From the NCBI RefSeq assembly GCF_033958435.1, contig NC_134137.1, forward strand, positions 110,184,501 to 110,248,500: a stretch of 64,000 bases of DNA, given 5' to 3'. Positions 12,753 through 25,417 of this stretch are shown here, in pieces (within the stretch, counting starts at the first letter, position 1; each line of letters starts with the position of its first letter). Under the pieces are notes generated by a model. It did no database searches. It was not told where the DNA came from and was given only the letters and a program-made list of their open reading frames with translations. The DNA is from Carettochelys insculpta. Its lineage: Eukaryota > Chordata > Testudines > Carettochelyidae. A program made the translations under genes and the position numbers.

Positions 12753-13010
12753 TCAGTACCCATGTTTCTGCCTCTGGACATGCATATTTGCTGCCTCACA
12801 CAAGACATCCAGCTTTGCCTCTCCCACCTCAGTCCTAAAGCGATTCACAAACTGGTGGAATATATGCATTTCTCTGCTGCGGTTGCATCAATCAGGAAGG
12901 TGTGCCTGGAGGACACCTTCATAAACAGCACTGTGGTCTTTTGATGAAATTGCTAAAAACCAGTAACTATTCATATACATTAAATTTATTGAAGAACTGA
13001 CACTGCAATT

Positions 13011-13205
13011 GGGGTGCGTCTACACAGGCCCCTCCTTTCAAAAGGGGAATGTTAATGAGGGAGCTCAGATATGCTAATGAAGTGCTGACATGAATATGCA
13101 GTGCCTCATTAGCATAATGATGGCCGTGTGCGATTTGAAAGTGCCACTTTCAGAACACACACTGCCCAGGTAGACAAGGGCCTTTCAAGCAGACCCCCCT
13201 GAATT
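13011..13205. mobile_element. Truncated GTCTACAC-type MITE
   Basis: The left end reads GGGGTGCGTCTACACAGG. Imperfect inverted segments follow (GCTAATGAAGTGCTGA against CAGTGCCTCATTAGC). The right end is lost. Confidence 0.5.
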
Positions 13206-13301
13206 TGAAAGCACCTTCTTCCTATTTGGCTTCAGAGTCAGTATCTTGATTTAAAACTTGAAATCAGAATCAACCACAAATGGTTAATTGCTCTTTCCAG
13301 T

Positions 13302-13460
13302 CAAAATGTGCACCTTATTTCTAGTATGAATTTAACTAGCTTCATTGTCTCAACATTCAGTTTTCATCTAACTTTATCTGTTAGATTAAAGAGCCTTCTA
13401 CTGTCAAAAATCTTCTCACCACTACCCATGCACAGTGATCAAGTCATCCCTAAAATATCC
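13302..13460 (-). mobile_element. CR1 LINE fragment (antisense)
   Basis: The words TGCACCTTATTTCTAGTATG and GTTAGATTAAAGAGCC match the antisense strand of the CR1 3' ORF, and parallel the longer copies at 22378-22690 and 55931-56965. Confidence 0.65.
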
Positions 13461-14814
13461 CTTGGATACTATAAGCAGATGGGAGTTTCTTTAATCCGTT
13501 TCAAGAAGATTACTTTAGATTATAAGAACTTTCTGTGTTTATACAGACCCTACAGCACCATGGAGCATGAGTTCTCTAGGTGTTACCACAATACAAAATG
13601 CATAATACATAGCAGTAATGAATCTTTCATGAAACAAACTTCATTTTTCATATATTTTCCTGCTTGAACAAGACCACAGAAATTGTAGGGAGTGAAACAG
13701 AGGACAAAGATACAGGGAAACAAGGTTCATTTTTACTGTTTAGGTCTAATAAATGTTTTTGTATGGCATGCTAAGAACCGCACAAGTATAATTAAAGAAC
13801 TATATTCTTGTATTTAAAATGAACTCTTCTATATTGCAACAGTATTGCTATTTTTCTTACTTCCTTAGATGCTCTACCATGAGTTCATTCTCAGTTCCTC
13901 TGAACAGGATGGCAAATAGACGGTGTACATTTCAAAGCTGACTAAAAGTATGCTTGCATAATTTATAATCATGAATGTCTTATTTGTCTAAATAGAATAT
14001 TTATTATTCTCTTTTGTGAAATTACTTAATGAAACATAAAACGTTATGAACAATACTTTATTTTATTAAAATGAAAATCAAGAATATTCAATTACTGTTA
14101 TAGATAGACTAATTTGAACTCAATAACTGTTACTGAACATTATTTAAGTCTTTCTGATGCTACGAAGCTGCAAGAACTGAAATTACTTATGAAGCGGTAT
14201 TATTTTTAGTGAAGATCGGCGAGCACATAGTTAGGAAATTATTCATCATATTTTTTGTACATGTAGTAAAGCAGTAGATTTAAAACTTTGCCAGTGCCTT
14301 GGATAACAAAGGCCCCGATCTTGAGAAGACTTGTATGATGGAGTGATTTTTAAATGGTCTCACTGAAGTTAATGGGCACACTTTTAAAAATATATTTAAA
14401 ATGAAGCACGTGAGCAAGTTGTTTGAAGGACAAGAGCCTAAGTAGGCATCTGCAGTTGGATTATGATAGTATTTCCAGTATCCAACATATTTACCAGGTA
14501 AGCACAGAAAAGTTTATGTATAAGGATATACGGAGGTAAATTTATTTATTTCTTATAACTTGTAAAAGTCACAAGTTTTAATGCTCATCAATGTAGAATA
14601 TATTTTCTCATCTTACAACTATATTTCACTTTGCAATATAAGTTGTATAAAATGTCTGAAATCCAGACATAAAAGGAGACCAAAAGAGATGTGGGGTACA
14701 TTTTCCCTGCTGGTAAAAGGAATTGGTTAAATGTTGCTTCATTCTTATATTCACACAGTACTAACCTGATTTGTATAAGCTTGGCCCTGAATGAACAAGC
14801 TACTTATATACAAA
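13461..14814. other. No gene seen
   Basis: Very AT-rich sequence with short frames only. Nothing recognised. Confidence 0.45.
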
Positions 14815-14873
14815 CACAAGCTATTTTCTTTCTTTGACATGGTTACTGGCCAAGTAGATAGGAAAAACAGTAC

Positions 14874-15555
14874 GGCTACGTCTACACGTGCACGCTACAT
14901 CGAAATAAGCTATTTTGATGAATAACGTCTACACGTCCTCCAGCACTGGCAATGTCGACGTTCAACTTCGACGCTGGGCAGCACCACATTGAAATAGGCA
15001 CTGCGAGGGAACGTCTACACACCAAAGTAGCACACATCGAAATAAGGGTGCCAGGAACAGCTGCAGACAGGGTCACAGGGCGGACTCAACAGCAAGCCGC
15101 TCCCTTAAAGGGCCCTTCCCAGACACAGTTGCACTAAACAACACAAGATCCACAGAGCTGACAACTGGTTGCAGACCCTGTGCATGCAGCATGAATCCCC
15201 AGCTGCAGCAGCAGCAGCCAGAAGCCCTGGGCTAAGGGCTGCTGCACACGGTGACCATAGAGCCCCGCAGAGGCTGGAGAGAGAGCGTCTCTCATCCCCT
15301 CAGCTGATGGCTGCCATGGCGGACCCCGCTATTTTGATGTTGCGGGAGGCGGATCGGCTACATGTGCCCTACTTCGACGTTCAACTTCGAAGTAGGGCGC
15401 TATTCCCATCCCCTCATGGGGTTAGCGACTTCGACGTCTCGCCGCCTAACGTCGATTTCAACTTTGAAATAGCGCCCAACACATGTAGCCGTGACAGGCG
15501 CTATTTCGAAGTTGGCGCCGCTACTTCGAAGTAGCATGCACGTGTAGACGCGGCC
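14874..15555. mobile_element. 682-bp Harbinger-type MITE inserted in CR1, TAC duplication
   Basis: It begins GGCTACGTCTACACGTGC and ends CACGTGTAGACGCGGCC, flanked by TAC at 14871-14873 and 15556-15558. It has CpG-rich subterminal hairpins full of TTCGAA words and a central unique segment. That segment holds a short coding-like stretch, a Met codon near 15190 then PQLQQQQPEAL and a stop, shared with the second full copy at 51972. It is probably a deletion derivative of a larger autonomous transposon. The host CR1 reading resumes on the far side, which fixes the insertion point. Confidence 0.85.
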
Positions 15556-16265
15556 TACATGTGTTATATCTTCATTTTAGTAAGGTTTTTGACACAGTCC
15601 AACGTGACAGGCTCATGAGCAAACTAAGAAAATGTGGTCCAGATGAAATTACCATATGGAAGGTGCACACGGTGTTGAAAGACCATATTCTAAGAGTAAC
15701 TGATTAGTGGTTCCCTGACAAACTGAGAGGGTATGTTTAGAGGAATCCTGAAGGGATTAATCTTGGGTTCCATAGTATTCACTATTTTCATTAATGGAGT
15801 GGAGAGTATACTATGAAAATTTGCTGATGACATCAAGAGGAACTGCAAGTACTTTAGATAACCAGATTAGAATTCAGGACAACCTTGACAAATTAGAGCA
15901 CTGGGCTGAAATCAAAAGATGAAATTCTATAGGGACAAATGTAAAGTTCCAAACTTAAGACAAAAAAAAAATCCAGCACAAATACAAAATGTGGAATAAC
16001 TGGCCAGCAAGTAGTGCTGTTGAAAATGATGTAGGGGTTATGGTAGATTACAAACTGAATATGAGCTGAAATGTGATGCAGTTGTGCAAAAGACTGATAT
16101 TAATCTGGGATGCACTAAAACAAGTGTTCTATATTAGACACCAGCCATAGCTCTCCCACTCTGCACTGATGAAGTCTCAGCTGGAGTACATGCTCAGCTC
16201 TAGATTCTACACTTTAGGAAAGACTTGAATAAATTGGAAAGGATCCAGAGGAGGGCAACACAGAG

Positions 16266-16320
16266 GGGTTTTGTTTTGTTTTGTTTTGGTTTGGTTTGGT
16301 TTGGTTTGGTTTGGTTTTTA
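16266..16320. repeat. (GTTTT)n / (TTTGG)n microsatellite
   Basis: Tandem pentamers inside the CR1 remnant, shifting from GTTTT to GGTTT units. It appears to have expanded after the CR1 insertion. Confidence 0.9.
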
Positions 16321-16674
16321 AATCAAAGCTATGAGAAAAGGTTATACAAACGGGATATGTTTAGTCTTAGAAAAGAAGACCAAGTGGAGAACCTGATAAC
16401 AGTTTTAAAATATGTTAAGGGCTGTTATAAAGACAACTGTGATCAATTGTTATCCATGTTCACTGAAGGTAGGACAGCAAGGAAAATCTGATTAAATATT
16501 AGGAAAAATTCTTTTATGTATAAGCCTCCTTAAGCACTAGTGCAGACTTTGAAGGGCAGTTGTGGAATCCCCATCAAGGCAGATTTTTAACTGCAGGTTG
16601 GGCAAACACCTGTCAGGAATGGTCTTGGTTTATTTAGTCCTACCACATCACGGTAGGAGGCACTGGATCACTTT

Positions 16675-17060
16675 GGCTACATCTACACTAGAGGGTTTTG
16701 TCGACAAAACAGGTGTTTTGTAAACAAAACCTATAGATTGCCCACACTAAAAATGTCTTCTGTCAACATACTGTTGACAGAACTCAGCACTTTTGTCAAT
16801 AGCTTTCTGCCTCTCCCCCATATGGCAGAATGACTCTGTTGCCAAAAAAGCCTGTGGTTGCTCCAGGTTATCAGGCAGCCCTGTCTGCTGTGCTTCCTGT
16901 TGGCTATTCTACCAAGAGAGTGGCTGGGCAGTTTGGCTGCTCTATGTCGACAGAACGATCCCCTTTCACGTGTAGCCTCAATCTGTCAATAGAAGTGTTT
17001 CTGGATGATATCTTCCAACAGTAATTTCTGTCAACCGATCACTGTATTGTAGATGTAGCC
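16675..17060. mobile_element. 386-bp MITE inserted in CR1 3' end
   Basis: The termini are GGCTACATCTACACTAG and TTGTAGATGTAGCC. The flanks are TTT (16672-16674) and TTA (17061-17063), an imperfect 3-bp duplication. The interior contains GTCGACAAAAC-type words and their inverses. It splits the CR1 tail. Confidence 0.8.
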
Positions 17061-17102
17061 TTATTGAAATCCCTTCCAGCCCTACATTTCTTTGATTCTT
17101 TG

Positions 17103-18711
17103 GAATAGCTCAACTGTTGCTTAATAAAGTAGAGAGATTACAGTAGCTGCTCCAAGACTAGAAAGAAAGTAGCACAGCAAAATCCTAATGGCTCTGATTT
17201 TTAATCTTAAAAATTCTATTCCATCAGCCCATTACAATGGTACCCATATTTTTGCTCTGTTCCAGCTTTCTCTATTTCATCAGGCAACAAATTTTGTTCC
17301 TAAATTCTCACTACAATCAATGGCAAAAATTCAATAGACTTCAATGGTGCCAGAACAGGGCACTGGCTCTTGCAACAAGTACATGAATTCAAGCATGTGA
17401 ACAGCCCCACTGAAATAAAAGAATGAAATAAATAAATACCTTTATGCACATGGTTAAGTGCTTTGGTTTATCAGGAACTGTGCTGGTAGTTAGGGAAAAG
17501 AGAACAAGAAATAATAAAGCATCTTTAAACTTTCAAGGACTTCTGACACATTACAGAAGTGTTGCTCTTTTAAACCTTAGAGTTCAATTGTTCACATACC
17601 TATCTGGATTTGAAGCCTACTCTGATTGATTCATGGGTATAATTAGACAAATGAATCACTGTGTCTAATCAGGTGATATAAAATTAGTCATAAAATGAGT
17701 TTATAATTTGAGCAAACTCCGAGTGCCATCATCAAAAGATAATTAAGTTCTAGATTTACTTCTTGAATTGGCAACAAGGGGCTTTTCCATTCCGTTTATT
17801 AAGCCATGAAAAAATGACAGGCTTCTAATACACATAACTATATTGTATATAGGCACAATTCATACATCTTCAATCTTGTTTCTTTCCTGTCTTGTGTCTA
17901 AATGTTACATTGCTGATATAAAACTTTAAACAGACAGTACTACATTAAGAATAATATAAGTACTGTTTCTGATTTGTATTACTAACACAACCTAAAGTCA
18001 TTGAAACTGATGGGTATGTTCAGATGTTTTGAAAATGAATTCCTGTTTTAAGTCTATATTTATTTCTTACCACTTACGCTACTTATTTTTTGTACTTGGA
18101 CAATAAGACTAGCCTAGTAGTTTCCCTTTTGTTTATAATCTACTTTTAGCCAGTTCACTTTTGAATTCCCATACATAAACAAAATACTGCTTATGCCTGT
18201 AATGTTTGGTTTGCCAATTCTGCAGGACAATTTCTTATTCCAAGCAAACATCTGTTTACTGGTGGGGGAGGGAAGGGAAGGGATAGATTTAAAAGACAGC
18301 TAGGCTTGTGGATCTAAATTACCTAATAATTAGGTCAGATTCTGCCATCATATATTGTTTCTGCAGACTTCACTGCAAATGACATTGACAGAACTTGGCC
18401 CAGCATTCTTAAAAATATAAATATGGAAAGCAGTGAATTACTTTTCATTTTCATTTTCTCTTGTATAATAAAAAAAGAAAGGCAGAACTTACATTTGTAA
18501 GACTGACTTCAAGATAACTTATTTTTTCAGGTAAATAATATATATTTACTATAGAGATATGTTTGCAGATGATGCCTCGGAATCATAAAGGACAGTGTTT
18601 TGAGTGTGCAAATTTGGAGATGTGCCTTTAAGAACATTGTATGGCTGTGGGCAGCAGTCTACTGGAGACGGTTCAGTTTGTTTTATTCCTTTCTCATTTT
18701 CACTGGTGTGT
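17103..18711. other. No gene seen
   Basis: AT-rich sequence. No exon or repeat recognised. Confidence 0.45.
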
Positions 18712-18713
18712 TA

Positions 18714-19443
18714 CAGTAGTGCCTCAATTTACACGAGGGTTCCGTTCCCATGCGCCCTCGCGTAACTCAAATTTCACATAAGTCAGGGGTCGGGTTTTTT
18801 TCCCAGCAGAATACACGTTCTGCAGCTGGGGAAGCAGCAGGAGCACCTGAAGCTACTTTTGTAAGGTAAATCCTGGAATTGGAGGGGGGCAGTTGGGGAG
18901 GGTTAAGCCTGGCAGTGGGGCAGGGGAGTTAAGCCCGGGGTGGGTTAGGCATGCAGGGGAGGTGGAGAGTGAAGTTGAGGAGGAGCTGCGTGCGGGGAGG
19001 CTGGCTGAACCAGGGAGGCAGGGGTTGAGCTAGAGCCATGCGTGCGGGGGCGGGGGGAAGAAGAGGGGGAGCTGGAGCCATGCTTGGGTGGTGAGCTGGG
19101 CCACAGGGGATTTGAATTAAGGCAGGGGTTGAACTGGAACCATGTGTGGGGGTGGTGAGCCAGAGCCACATGCAGGGGGTGTGAACCGGGGCCCATGGGG
19201 TTGAGCCAGAGCTGCATGTGCAGGGTTTGAAGCTGGGTGGGGGGACTGAGCCAGAGGCGTGCATGGGGGTGGTGAGCTGGAGCTGTGCGTGAGTGGTGAG
19301 CAGGGGTGGGAGTGTTGAACTGGGGATGAATGGGGCCGGGGGCGTTGAAATGGGGCCCGGGGGAGCAGGATTTTGAGTTGTGCGTAACTAGCGTAAATGT
19401 GAGTTAAGCATAACTTGAAATCGCACAGTTTGAGGGTTTACTG
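18714..19443. mobile_element. Tigger-like element with minisatellite core, TA duplication
   Basis: The termini are CAGTAGTGCCTCAATTTAC and CAGTTTGAGGGTTTACTG, flanked by TA at 18712-18713 and 19444-19445. It is related to the element at 11911 but inverted. The 730-bp length is mostly due to the G-rich repeat core. No transposase remnant seen. Confidence 0.75.
18880..19370. repeat. G-rich minisatellite-like core
   Basis: Imperfect repetition of a unit containing GAGCTGGAGCCATGCGTG and GGGGGTGGTGAGC. Unit length varies. It lies wholly inside the Tigger-like element. The G runs could form quadruplex structures. Confidence 0.65.
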
Positions 19444-19445
19444 TA

Positions 19446-19986
19446 TTTAATGAACCCCAAGCTTGTTACATTCGCCTCACTGGCCAGTTTTGAAGTTTCT
19501 ATAGCTGTACACAACTCCACAGTATGTGCCTTCAGAGTCATGTTGCTCTGTTAGGGTATATTTGGATATGTGATAAATTATATGCTGAATATCCCTGCAT
19601 AGTCCCCCTTTACCATCAATAGCACAGTTGATTTACTGTATTTTAATTCAATGACTATTTTAGTGTGTAATTATTTTCCAAATTAAATTTTTTGAGAACT
19701 GCAAAAAGCATTCAAAACCAACTAACGTGTCTGTGATTAATAAAATTTTAAGAGATGTGAAATCAATTTGCATTAGAATTCAGTAGCTCAATTCAGTAGT
19801 TAATTTTTAATACAGTTTTAAATTCTTAAACGAGAATGGGTATTGTTCCCTGGTCACTTCACAGACAGAAAACACTGTACAAAGGTATCTTGTGCTTCCA
19901 GGAAAGATCCCACAGAGAAGTTAATGTAGCCCAATGTTATAGTATCCTTTCTGTTGTAGCTATTTTTCTTTCCTTTGGGCATCTTA
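19446..19986. other. No gene seen
   Basis: AT-rich sequence. Nothing recognised. Confidence 0.45.
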
Positions 19987-20066
19987 GGGTATATATACAC
20001 TGCAGCTGGGAGATGCGATTCTCAGTGCATGTAGACAGACTAGCACTACCTCTACTTGCTAAACAG
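19987..20066. mobile_element. MITE left-end fragment
   Basis: The sequence GGGTATATATACACTGCAGC, then TGGGAGATGCGATTCTCAG, matches the start of a turtle MITE family as I remember it. Only 80 bp is present. Confidence 0.45.
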
Positions 20067-22377
20067 TAATCTACTTAAACCACCCAGTTCTGTACCACAG
20101 TAACATTTCAGTATTTCCTGTCCATAGTCATTCAGATTACGTGCAGATTTTGAATGAATCAGTGGAGCAGGTAATGCAATTTTAGATCTCATCCTTAATC
20201 TTCAAAATAGGAAGACTGTTCTTAATGCCACTAGCTTTTAACATAGGACTCAATCACGAAGATAATTTTAATGGAATAGTGTGATATAAAATTCTTACTG
20301 TATTCAGCCACAACACCGCCCACCATAAACATTCAAAATCATCATGATTTAGGCTCAAAAAGTCCTGAGATAGACTTAAAAGCTATGAGTTTAAAATAAC
20401 AGACTGGAGGTTCTTTTTATTCCTTTGATGACTTTTTGACTTCTGCAGATCTACTTCATTTACACAAAGAAACCCACAGGTATATTTAATTTCTTTGACA
20501 AATTGAAAGGTTCTGTGGAAAAAGGGTCCACTCTTAATTTTCTACAGGGTAAGCCCACCGTTTATCACTGTGGTCTGTCTGATGGAATGCATATTGTGCA
20601 TGGTTCATTAGAGACCATGTGCATCCACACAATACACAGACATACGGAACCCCCAAAGATGAAAGCTACCAGCTCCTTAAAAAAGAAAAAAAAAAGGTGG
20701 GATTTTGCATTCTTAAATGTCAGGTTGAGAGTTCACAGCTGTTTAAGCAGAGAAGTGCAGCACAAACAGAGACAGCACAGGCAGTGCTGGATTATGATCA
20801 GGGGACTATTTGGCATTTTATAAAGGTAATTTCTAGCCAGCATCATTGCAAGAGAAAACTTCAAAAAAAGCCCTGAGTATAACTCATGCAGCGAATGCTG
20901 CCTGACCTGGTACACAGACTGACACAAAATCTCTGGGAGGCATAAGTATAAACAGAACCACACATTTCAATGTGCTGTTAACTCCCAGGGCCAACTGCAG
21001 CAGGGAACCTGGCAACAGCACCCCAGAAGAGGCATCTGAGTGCAGAGAGATGACAACGGTGAAGCAGGCTCACCAGTCCCAGTCAATCATGCAAGTACAT
21101 CCCAGCTGTAAGGGCTAGAGTAAATATGGGGGGGCTTTCTGCTGCCACACCTGCTGCTCTGAGGTAGGTTAAGCCTCTACAGGTGCTGCTGGTGGGCAGG
21201 GAGAGAATCCTGTGACACTTTCACTCCAAAGGGACTCGAGCACAGGTACAGGCCCACGATGCAGCTATGGCGCCACAGGGCGCTCTGCAGCCTGTCAGTG
21301 TAGGGGGAGGGAGGGGGAGTAGCTGCCCTGGGGCACAGTGACTCAAAAGGGCCTGGTTATCCCAGCCACTGCTTCTACTGAGGTGGCAGCCAGAGCCTGG
21401 GCCCTTTTAATTGCCACTGGAACCCCAGGCAGTGCTGAAGAGCTGGCTGAGGGAGGCTAGCGCCACCCTTCAGCCCGAGGCCCTCCATCCCTTCTGGGAG
21501 TGTGGAGCCAGCCCTCCCCATATTTCCCAGGGGCACAGCAAATCTATTGGCCCCTCTCCCATTCTGTGTCATGGTATATGTGGGGCTGCAAAGTGTACTA
21601 GTCAGGCCTTGCGTGAAAGCTTCCACGTTTTAATCTACCATCTTGCTTAAAACTTGAGCTGGTGGGATCAATTCAAGGGCAGAAGGATATTTCAGTCTTC
21701 GTGTTCATTCCGTGCTTGAGCTGAGTTCATGGGTGGTGGGCGTGATAGGCTGGGGAGGCCCTGTACACACTCTGCCACGGCCCTGTGCATGCTTCGCCCC
21801 AATGCTACACCCTCACAGCTCCCCTCCCCAGAAGCCAACAGGAGCTCAGCTTGGGCCAGTGGCTTGGAGCTCTGGGCTTAGTCAGCTGGAAGGGAGCAGC
21901 TCAGCGACTGGGCTGACGCTTGGGCCAGTCAGTGGTCTAGAGTTCGGACTGGTGCTTGGGCTGGCTGCTGGCCCTGGGTGTCAGAGCAATGAGCACAGGC
22001 CCACCTGGGCCTGTGGTGCAGGGCACCTGGATTGGGGAAGCCAGTGCTGGTTCAGCTGTGGCTCCTCCAGCAACGGTGCGGCAAATGGCTCAGGCTTCAG
22101 CAGCTGTGGGAACTGAAGATGTGGAGTGGGGCAGGCCCTCAGATGGAAGAGGCAGGGGGACAAGCGGGGCTAGCTTCCCTGAAGAGGGGATTCACACACT
22201 GCCCATACGTGAGTGCTATGGTTTATAGCGAGTATGCCAATCAGAGCCTACAGAGGCAGATGTTTTCTTTCACAAACTCAATTTTCTTGTTTTATACCTA
22301 TGGGTAGCACTATTGAAGGCAACAGGAATATCTGCATGAAAAAGGTAAGATGAGTTATCCCCTTCCTTTGCAAACAG
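20067..22377. other. No gene; GC-rich block at 20980-22200
   Basis: The GC-rich part opens several frames of 60-134 residues on both strands, with proline/serine-rich, motif-free products. It may be an old GC-rich repeat, but I cannot name a family. Confidence 0.4.
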
Positions 22378-22690
22378 ATTCATTTATTATAAGGACAGAA
22401 AGCATCATTGTAAACATCTATCTGACCTCCTGTGTAGCTGGACAGTCCTTTGTTCAATTCATTCCTTCCTGAAATGGAGCATCTCTTTTGGGCAAGAAAA
22501 CATCCAGTCTTGATTTAAGGAGTGCCAGCAATAGAGAATCCGCTGCAACTCTTTGTAAGCTGTTCCAAAGGGTAATTGCCCTAACAGTTAAATATTTGCA
22601 TCTCATTTCTTGTTTAGCTTCAGCTTTCAGCCACTGGTTGTTGTTGTAGCTTTGATGTTAGATAGAAGAGCATATTTTTGGTGCCTATGA
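22378..22690 (-). mobile_element. CR1 LINE 3' end (antisense)
   Basis: Plus-strand words ATCTATCTGACCTCCTGTG, CATCCAGTCTTGATTTAAGG and GAGAATCCGCTGCAACTC match the antisense of the CR1 3' UTR and the end of its ORF. The element therefore points left. The reading is decayed. Confidence 0.8.
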
Positions 22691-25120
22691 AAGCATTTGT
22701 TCAATAAATACTAAAGACAAGGAGATTGTTTTTGCACACACTGTATTGCCAATCACAGTAATTTTATCAAAAGTCTCAACATATTAAAGTTGGTCTTCAA
22801 GCCCTAGCTCCTGGAAATTAACAGAAAACCTGAGTTTTAATTAAATAATAAGCCTCCAGGCCTCCTGGTTATGGAGAAAAAACTGAAAATATCACCTAAC
22901 TGCACCCTAAAGGCTCAGAACCCACAAGAAAAATGAAAATGATCTAGTCTTTATTTCTTTTTTAAAATAATTATGATGTTTTGTGTAATACGTTATGATT
23001 TTTGAATGCCTGACCTCCACAATACTGGGTACATTGCCCAATGGCCATGCAGTGCACATAACCTTCTGTCACCTCCAGTTCAGGTCAGACTTGGGTTAGT
23101 AATTTATAGCTGAAAGTCACTGTATCCTATTGACCACCCTTGAGACTGAACCCTTGAGACAGAACCACTCTATTTAATCTATGTGAAAGTCTCAAGAAAA
23201 CAATTAGTAAATTCCCTCTCAAAGTGATCAACTAGTGACCCAGCGAGAGACAGTGCAGCAACTAGCAAGAAACTTAGGTCAATAATTAACAATAAATGAA
23301 ATGAAATCCAGAAATAATTCTAGTTGATACTAATTGAACTCATTAATGCAAATTATGATGCTAAAATTAACCACAAAAATACAGAACATTATAAGCATTT
23401 CTGTGGCAAGTGCCAACATTCCTGCTAATACTTCGGAGAAACCCTAATTCTTAGTCAAAGTCACACATTCTTTTTTATTGCAACTTAATTTTATAGTATT
23501 AGAGTGAAATGTTTAGCATTAAATGTTTAGTATTTTAATAAATAGAGACAATAGTAAATAAGACATGCTTGATTTTCTTAGTGTCGCATACGAGTTTTAT
23601 AACTCCTGCCTGCCATAGTTTACAATACCATCAGAAACACAACCAAAGAGAAAATAATCTACTGTTCCATTTTCTAAAATAATAATATATAAGCAAGACA
23701 GGATACTAAGAAATATACCTGCTGAGCAATATGTTATAACAACTTAGATATATTTTCCTTTTAAATTCTACATTGGTCATGTATACACATTACAATGTAA
23801 CCCTCTGCTTCATTGCTAACATAAATAATATTCAGCACTAATGTTGTGTTTTTCTTCCCTACATTACTAATTGGTAAGCATTACTATCTCCATGTTACTG
23901 CTGAGGGAAACAGAATACAGGCAAGGGGAAATTTAAGCCTAAGAATGCAGCATAAAAGTGAAATGGTTGGGGCCCATCTTTGTACTAGAGGTTTATCTGG
24001 AATTGCTTGAGTCCTTGTGGTGGCACAGGGCAGAGACTGGTGGATACAGGAGTCAGGGCTGGGAGGCCTCACCGCAGCCACCCACAGGTGCCCAGGGCCT
24101 CGTTGCCCAGCCAGCAACTCCTCCCATGGGAAGGCTGGGAACTCTGATGCCTGGCTCTGGACTGTAGCTTGTTGTATGGGGGAGCTGTGCTGCCCGCCTT
24201 CAGCAGTGCTCCCGGGGAGGGGCTGTGACAGTGGGGCTGCTGGCTGGGGCAGGGGGCTGTCCACATGCCCCCCACATCTGGTGCTGGGGATGAGGTCTGG
24301 GGTGAGGGAAGAGTTTTGGGTAGAGGAACCATTTACCCATGGCTAGTGACTGGCAATATGGAGAGCCCTGGCCTAAGCTGGCCACTCTCTTCCTGGTGTG
24401 GCTGCCCCCCTGTGGTCATTCTGCACTACAACACTTCCCTGTGCACACTGCCATCAGTGGTCAATGCGGTACATAACTATCCCTGGTTTCAGACCCCTCC
24501 CTTTCCATGTTAATGGAAAACAATCTCATTCCAGGCACTTCCCATTTTCCTCGCACAATCATATCCCCACTTTGCTCTAAGTTAGGGAGAGAGGAAGCCA
24601 CATATCAAATTTGGTGGTCCTAGCTCTTATCAGTTAGGAGGAGTTCTTGAATAGATGGACTCACGGATGGATGGGCTCATGGACAGATCCACACATCCTC
24701 TAAAACATACAGAGAGACCTGCTAAGCAAATACTAAACAAGTTCATTCAAAAGGATGCAGCTAAACTTATTTTTCTTGCCCAGTCTGCTGCTTACATCAC
24801 ATCTTCCTTCCTCTGAATCCTCCCCTACTCTCCTTCTCATTCTGGTCAAAATCTCTAACATCAGGTTTAATGCTCTGCAAATTGTTGGAGGCCTGAAGTT
24901 TTCACAGCTTCACAGTCCTCTGGGTCTGGATGATACAAGTAATGAGGACTGCAGTTGCAGAAAACCACATTGAAGGAGCTGAAGAGGACGCTTGCCCCTA
25001 CTAGAGGATGGCACGTTTCATCAGCCACAGGCATGCCCTGGGACTGCAGACTCGGAAACCAGCAATATCAAGTCTGGGGCAGAGACGCTTTCTAAAAACA
25101 CTCAACATTTTTTTTGCACT
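22691..25120. other. No gene; GC-rich patch at 23950-24450
   Basis: Mostly AT-rich. The GC-rich patch has overlapping frames of up to 126 residues on both strands with no recognisable domain. A GGATGGATGGGCTCATGGAC stretch near 24670 is a weak short tandem repeat. Confidence 0.4.
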
Positions 25121-25132
25121 GTTATCTGTTCA

Positions 25133-25405
25133 ACAGTAACAGAGAGATAGCCGAGCTAGTCTATATACTATCAAAACAAAAAGCAGTCCAGTAGCACTTA
25201 AAAGACTAACGAAATGATTTATTAGCGATGAATTTTCGCAGGACAGACCCACTTCTTCAGATCATAGCCATACCAGAACAGACTCAACTATTTTTGGTTC
25301 TGGTATGGCTATGATCTGAAGAAGTGGCTCTGTCCTACGAAAGCTCATCACCTAATAAAGTATTTTGTTAGTCTTTTAGTGCTACTGGACTGCTTTTTTT
25401 GTTTT
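25133..25405. mobile_element. Fold-back Penelope-like insertion, 12-bp duplication
   Basis: Two inverted copies of a Penelope-like terminal sequence face each other: AGCAGTCCAGTAGCACTT on the left and its inverse GTGCTACTGGACTGC on the right. Between them ACTTCTTCAGATCATAGCC is inverted to GGCTATGATCTGAAGAAGT around a short centre. The unit is flanked by GTTATCTGTTCA at 25121-25132 and 25406-25417. No RT or endonuclease sequence is present. Confidence 0.85.
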
Positions 25406-25417
25406 GTTATCTGTTCA

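Larger units (their letters stand above)
14815..17102 (+). mobile_element. CR1 LINE, 5' truncated, interrupted by two MITEs
   Basis: This is a CR1-clade retrotransposon remnant in sense orientation. Residues FFDMVTGQVDRKNS lie just left of the MITE at 14874. Right of it the frame resumes as VLYLHFSKVFDTVQRDRL and MSKLRKCG, the first palm motif of the CR1 reverse transcriptase. Later blocks include a degenerate AD-D motif, LDKLEHWAEIK (near 15885) and KLERIQRRAT (16228-16260). The 3' end after the second MITE (17061-17102) reads TTGAAATCCCTTCCAGCCC, then the CR1 terminal word GATTCTTT. Stops and frameshifts are numerous, so no protein is expected. The CR1 parts are 14815-14873, 15556-16674 and 17061-17102. 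Confidence 0.85.

Noticed and set aside
15169..15534. A 121-residue frame as an active Harbinger gene
   Set aside because: It spans unique and hairpin parts of a MITE, and the sister copy at 51972 breaks it. At most it is a fossil segment.
16793..17024. Short frames as exons
   Set aside because: They lie entirely inside the MITE at 16675-17060.
18929..19264. Proline/histidine-rich frame on -
   Set aside because: A product of the G-rich minisatellite, read antisense.
21712..22116. A 134-residue frame in a GC-rich block
   Set aside because: Competing frames exist on both strands, with no motif, splice context or similarity that I recognise.
24655..24700. GGATGGATGG stretch as a LINE tail
   Set aside because: Too short and without upstream coding text, so it cannot be assigned.
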